Positions 62,668 to 64,000 of a stretch of 64,000 nt of DNA are shown here, in pieces. This stretch comes from PRS1 sp965250265 (lineage in GTDB: Bacteria; Bacteroidota; Bacteroidia; Flavobacteriales; Flavobacteriaceae): contig CBDFNO010000012.1 of NCBI GenBank assembly GCA_965250265.1, positions 461,470 through 525,469 of the forward strand. The letters run 5' to 3'. The translations under genes were made by a program, and so were the position numbers. Positions within the stretch are counted from its first letter, which is position 1. Every line of letters starts with the position of its first letter. The notes under the pieces were generated by a model. That model did not search any database. It was given only the letters and a program-made list of their open reading frames with translations, and was not told where the DNA came from.

Positions 62668-63141
62668 ATGAAAAATCTAGCAATAATTTTAGTCGTTCTG
62701 ATACCCTTATTTATAAATGCTCAAAACTCCGAGTATAATCTAACTTCATATATGAATGAAGGAGTTAAAGCACCTAATACCCATCATATTGGTGATGCCT
62801 GGTTAAACTTTTTAGTAGCAGCAGATGATGATTTCGATCAGAACATCACACAAGCAACTTTTAGTCCTAACTCAACATTGGATTGGCACAAACATGCTAC
62901 AACTCAGGTTATCATTGTTGTGGAGGGTGAGGGTTACTATCAAGAAAGAGGTAAAGAGCCAGTTATCATAAAAAAGGGTGATATTGTCAAGTGCTTGAAA
63001 GACACAGAGCATTGGCATACTTCATCTGCCGACAGTTCAGTTTCATATATAGCTATTTATGGTAAGGAACCAACCATTTGGACCGAGAAGCTAACCCAAG
63101 AATACTATGATAGTGTAGCCCAAAAACTAAAGCGCAAATAA
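62668..63141 (+). CDS. secreted cupin-domain protein, block 3
   Basis: A 157-residue protein with signal peptide MKNLAIILVVLIPLFIN, cleaved after AQ. The cupin metal site is complete: His74 and His76 in DWHKHATTQVI, Gln80, and His115 in DTEHWHTSS, with GEGYYQERGKEP between. It is probably a periplasmic metal-dependent enzyme or binding protein; the substrate cannot be told. It is the only gene of block 3. Confidence 0.85.
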   Translation: MKNLAIILVVLIPLFINAQNSEYNLTSYMNEGVKAPNTHHIGDAWLNFLVAADDDFDQNITQATFSPNSTLDWHKHATTQVIIVVEGEGYYQERGKEPVIIKKGDIVKCLKDTEHWHTSSADSSVSYIAIYGKEPTIWTEKLTQEYYDSVAQKLKRK

Positions 63142-63222
63142 GGACTAAAGATTTCCGGTTGTTTCCGGCAGAAATGCCATATAACGTTAAGATATCAATT
63201 CGTTTTAATAAACTATATCATT

Positions 63223-63267
63223 CGATACTTCGACTAGCTCAGCACGAATAAGCGAAGTTAGTTTTTA
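63223..63267 (+). repeat. right-end repeat of accessory block 3 (R3)
   Basis: GATACTTCGACTAGCTCAGC followed by ACGAATAAGC and a T-run. The 31 bases 63223-63253 are identical to R1. It lies 59 bp before the ferredoxin gene's stop. Confidence 0.7.
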
Positions 63268-63325
63268 AGAGCTAGAAATTCAAGAGTACAATAAACAAAC
63301 TTATACAAATTATATTAAGGCTTTA

Positions 63326-63679
63326 TTATTCTTCAGGATGCATAAAGCGTTGTTTCCCTAAAAGCTCTTCTTCGGTTTCTACAACATCTTCATCAGGCAC
63401 ACAACAATCTACAGGACATACTGCTGCACATTGAGGCTCTTCATGAAATCCTTTACATTCAGTACATTTATCTGGAACTATATAATATAAATCGTCACTT
63501 ATAGGTTCTTGGGCTTCGTCTGCATCAACAGCATTTCCATTAGTTAAAACCACATTGCCTGTTAAACTGGTTCCATCTTTATACCTCCAATCATCAGCAC
63601 CTTCGTAAATTGCTGTATTAGGGCATTCGGGCTCACAAGCACCACAATTTATACATTCATCTGTTATAATGATTGCCAT
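63326..63679 (-). CDS. 4Fe-4S dicluster ferredoxin
   Basis: A 117-residue cytosolic electron carrier. The start is MAIIITDECINCGACEPECP (63679). The first cluster uses CxxCxxCxxxC with Pro, and the second uses CTECKGFHEEPQCAAVCPVD, with the wider spacing of the bacterial dicluster type. It is divergent from an acyl-CoA reductase gene and shares overlapping promoters with it. Confidence 0.94.
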   Translation of the reverse strand: MAIIITDECINCGACEPECPNTAIYEGADDWRYKDGTSLTGNVVLTNGNAVDADEAQEPISDDLYYIVPDKCTECKGFHEEPQCAAVCPVDCCVPDEDVVETEEELLGKQRFMHPEE

Positions 63680-63702
63680 AGCATTTTCTTTTTCTAACTT
63701 TG
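63673..63702 (+). promoter_or_regulatory. promoter of the acyl-CoA reductase gene
   Basis: TTG (63673-63675), a 19-nt spacer, then TAACTTTG (63695-63702): an exact match to the Bacteroidota TTG-N19-TAnnTTTG promoter, 44 bp before the ATG. Confidence 0.7.
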
Positions 63703-63707
63703 CCGAG

Positions 63708-63738
63708 CAAAAATAAAACCAAAACCATTCATAACCAA
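63708..63738 (-). promoter_or_regulatory. promoter of the ferredoxin gene
   Basis: TTG (63738-63736), a 20-nt spacer, then TATTTTTG (63715-63708) on the minus strand, 29 bp before the ferredoxin ATG. It is interleaved with the divergent promoter. Confidence 0.6.
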
Positions 63739-63745
63739 GCAAAGC

Positions 63746-64000
63746 ATGGATTTAGAGCAAAGAATTAGCACTTTTGCAAAATTAGGAGATTTTTTAAGTC
63801 AATTCTCTAATAAATCCACCTACAAAAAGGATAATATTGAACATAACGATTTGTTTTTTGATGGTTTTAAACATCAAATAAAATTAGCCCAAGAATATAA
63901 TGGTTGGTTTACTGAAGAGAATATATTGTTTGCTATAGAAGGATGGTCTAACTTGCTGACGGAAAGTAATATTAACCAATGGTTAGACAAGTATAACTTC
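63746..64000 (+). CDS. acyl-CoA reductase-like protein (partial, N-terminal part)
   Basis: The first 85 residues, starting MDLEQRISTFAKLGDFLSQF, run off the right edge of the window. The segment GWFTEENILFAIEGWSN resembles the N-terminus of flavobacterial LuxC-like acyl-CoA reductases that sit beside a ferredoxin gene. The catalytic part is outside the window, so the call rests mainly on neighbour context. Confidence 0.65.
   Translation, partial: MDLEQRISTFAKLGDFLSQFSNKSTYKKDNIEHNDLFFDGFKHQIKLAQEYNGWFTEENILFAIEGWSNLLTESNINQWLDKYNF

Noticed and set aside
1..64000. CRISPR array or tRNA/rRNA genes
   Set aside because: No regularly spaced repeats and no cloverleaf or rRNA-like sequence were recognised by eye in the intergenic regions.

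Overview
This window looks like chromosomal DNA from a marine-type member of the Flavobacteriaceae (Bacteroidota). It is AT-rich. Genes lack obvious Shine-Dalgarno sequences, and several upstream regions carry the Bacteroidota -7 box TAnnTTTG, at best with a TTG about 19-21 nt upstream. Characteristic genes include PorX, a fused LpxC/FabZ, a fused FtcD, HisIE and HisB fusions, and signal peptides ending in NAQ.

Layout. 1-4.2 kb: leuCDAB leucine operon (minus), leuB cut by the window start. 4.4-9.7 kb: thioesterase, FtcD, an envelope gene pair and a DUF72 gene. 9.9-14.6 kb: two LolA/LolB-fold secreted paralogues and a large secreted sortilin-type propeller protein broken by one frameshift. 15.2-23.9 kb: DUF2461, a TruA-like gene and the complete hisGDCBHA-F-IE operon, headed by a histidine-rich leader peptide and an attenuator-type terminator. 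24-34.6 kb: SPFH protein, VWA-like membrane protein, fabG, sucD, an LpxD paralogue, efp, lpxA, lpxC/fabZ, lpxD and an HD hydrolase. 34.7-36.8 kb: porX and tsaE. 36.9-43.9 kb: an accessory island between tsaE and ald. It holds a double-glycine-leader peptide, a C39-peptidase ABC exporter, a membrane-anchored thioredoxin-like protein, membrane proteins and an XRE-type regulator, and is bounded by copies of a duplicated membrane-protein 3' end. 43.9-50.8 kb: alanine dehydrogenase, proline dehydrogenase, aroB, Lrp, an M14 peptidase and a second XRE-type regulator. 52.4-59.6 kb: parE, a membrane protein, parC, a SRPBCC protein and ychF. 60.8-64 kb: a CarboxypepD_reg protein, ferredoxin and the start of an acyl-CoA reductase.

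The most unusual feature is a set of three separate accessory blocks (about 50.85-52.35, 59.64-60.77 and 62.38-63.27 kb). Each lies between ordinary chromosomal genes and is bounded by the same two short sequences in the same orientation: a left end beginning TTTTAGGAGTT and a right end containing CTCAGCACGAATAAGC. Their cargo differs: a three-gene cluster of unknown function, a RES-domain-like protein, and a secreted cupin. This suggests a cassette-like mobile unit. No recombinase is visible in the window, so the mobility mechanism is inference.

The island between tsaE and ald is a second candidate system: a small Gly-rich cysteine-containing peptide with its own processing exporter and probable disulfide or redox helper, apparently controlled by a divergent HTH regulator with repeated TATAGA-N6-TCTATA sites.
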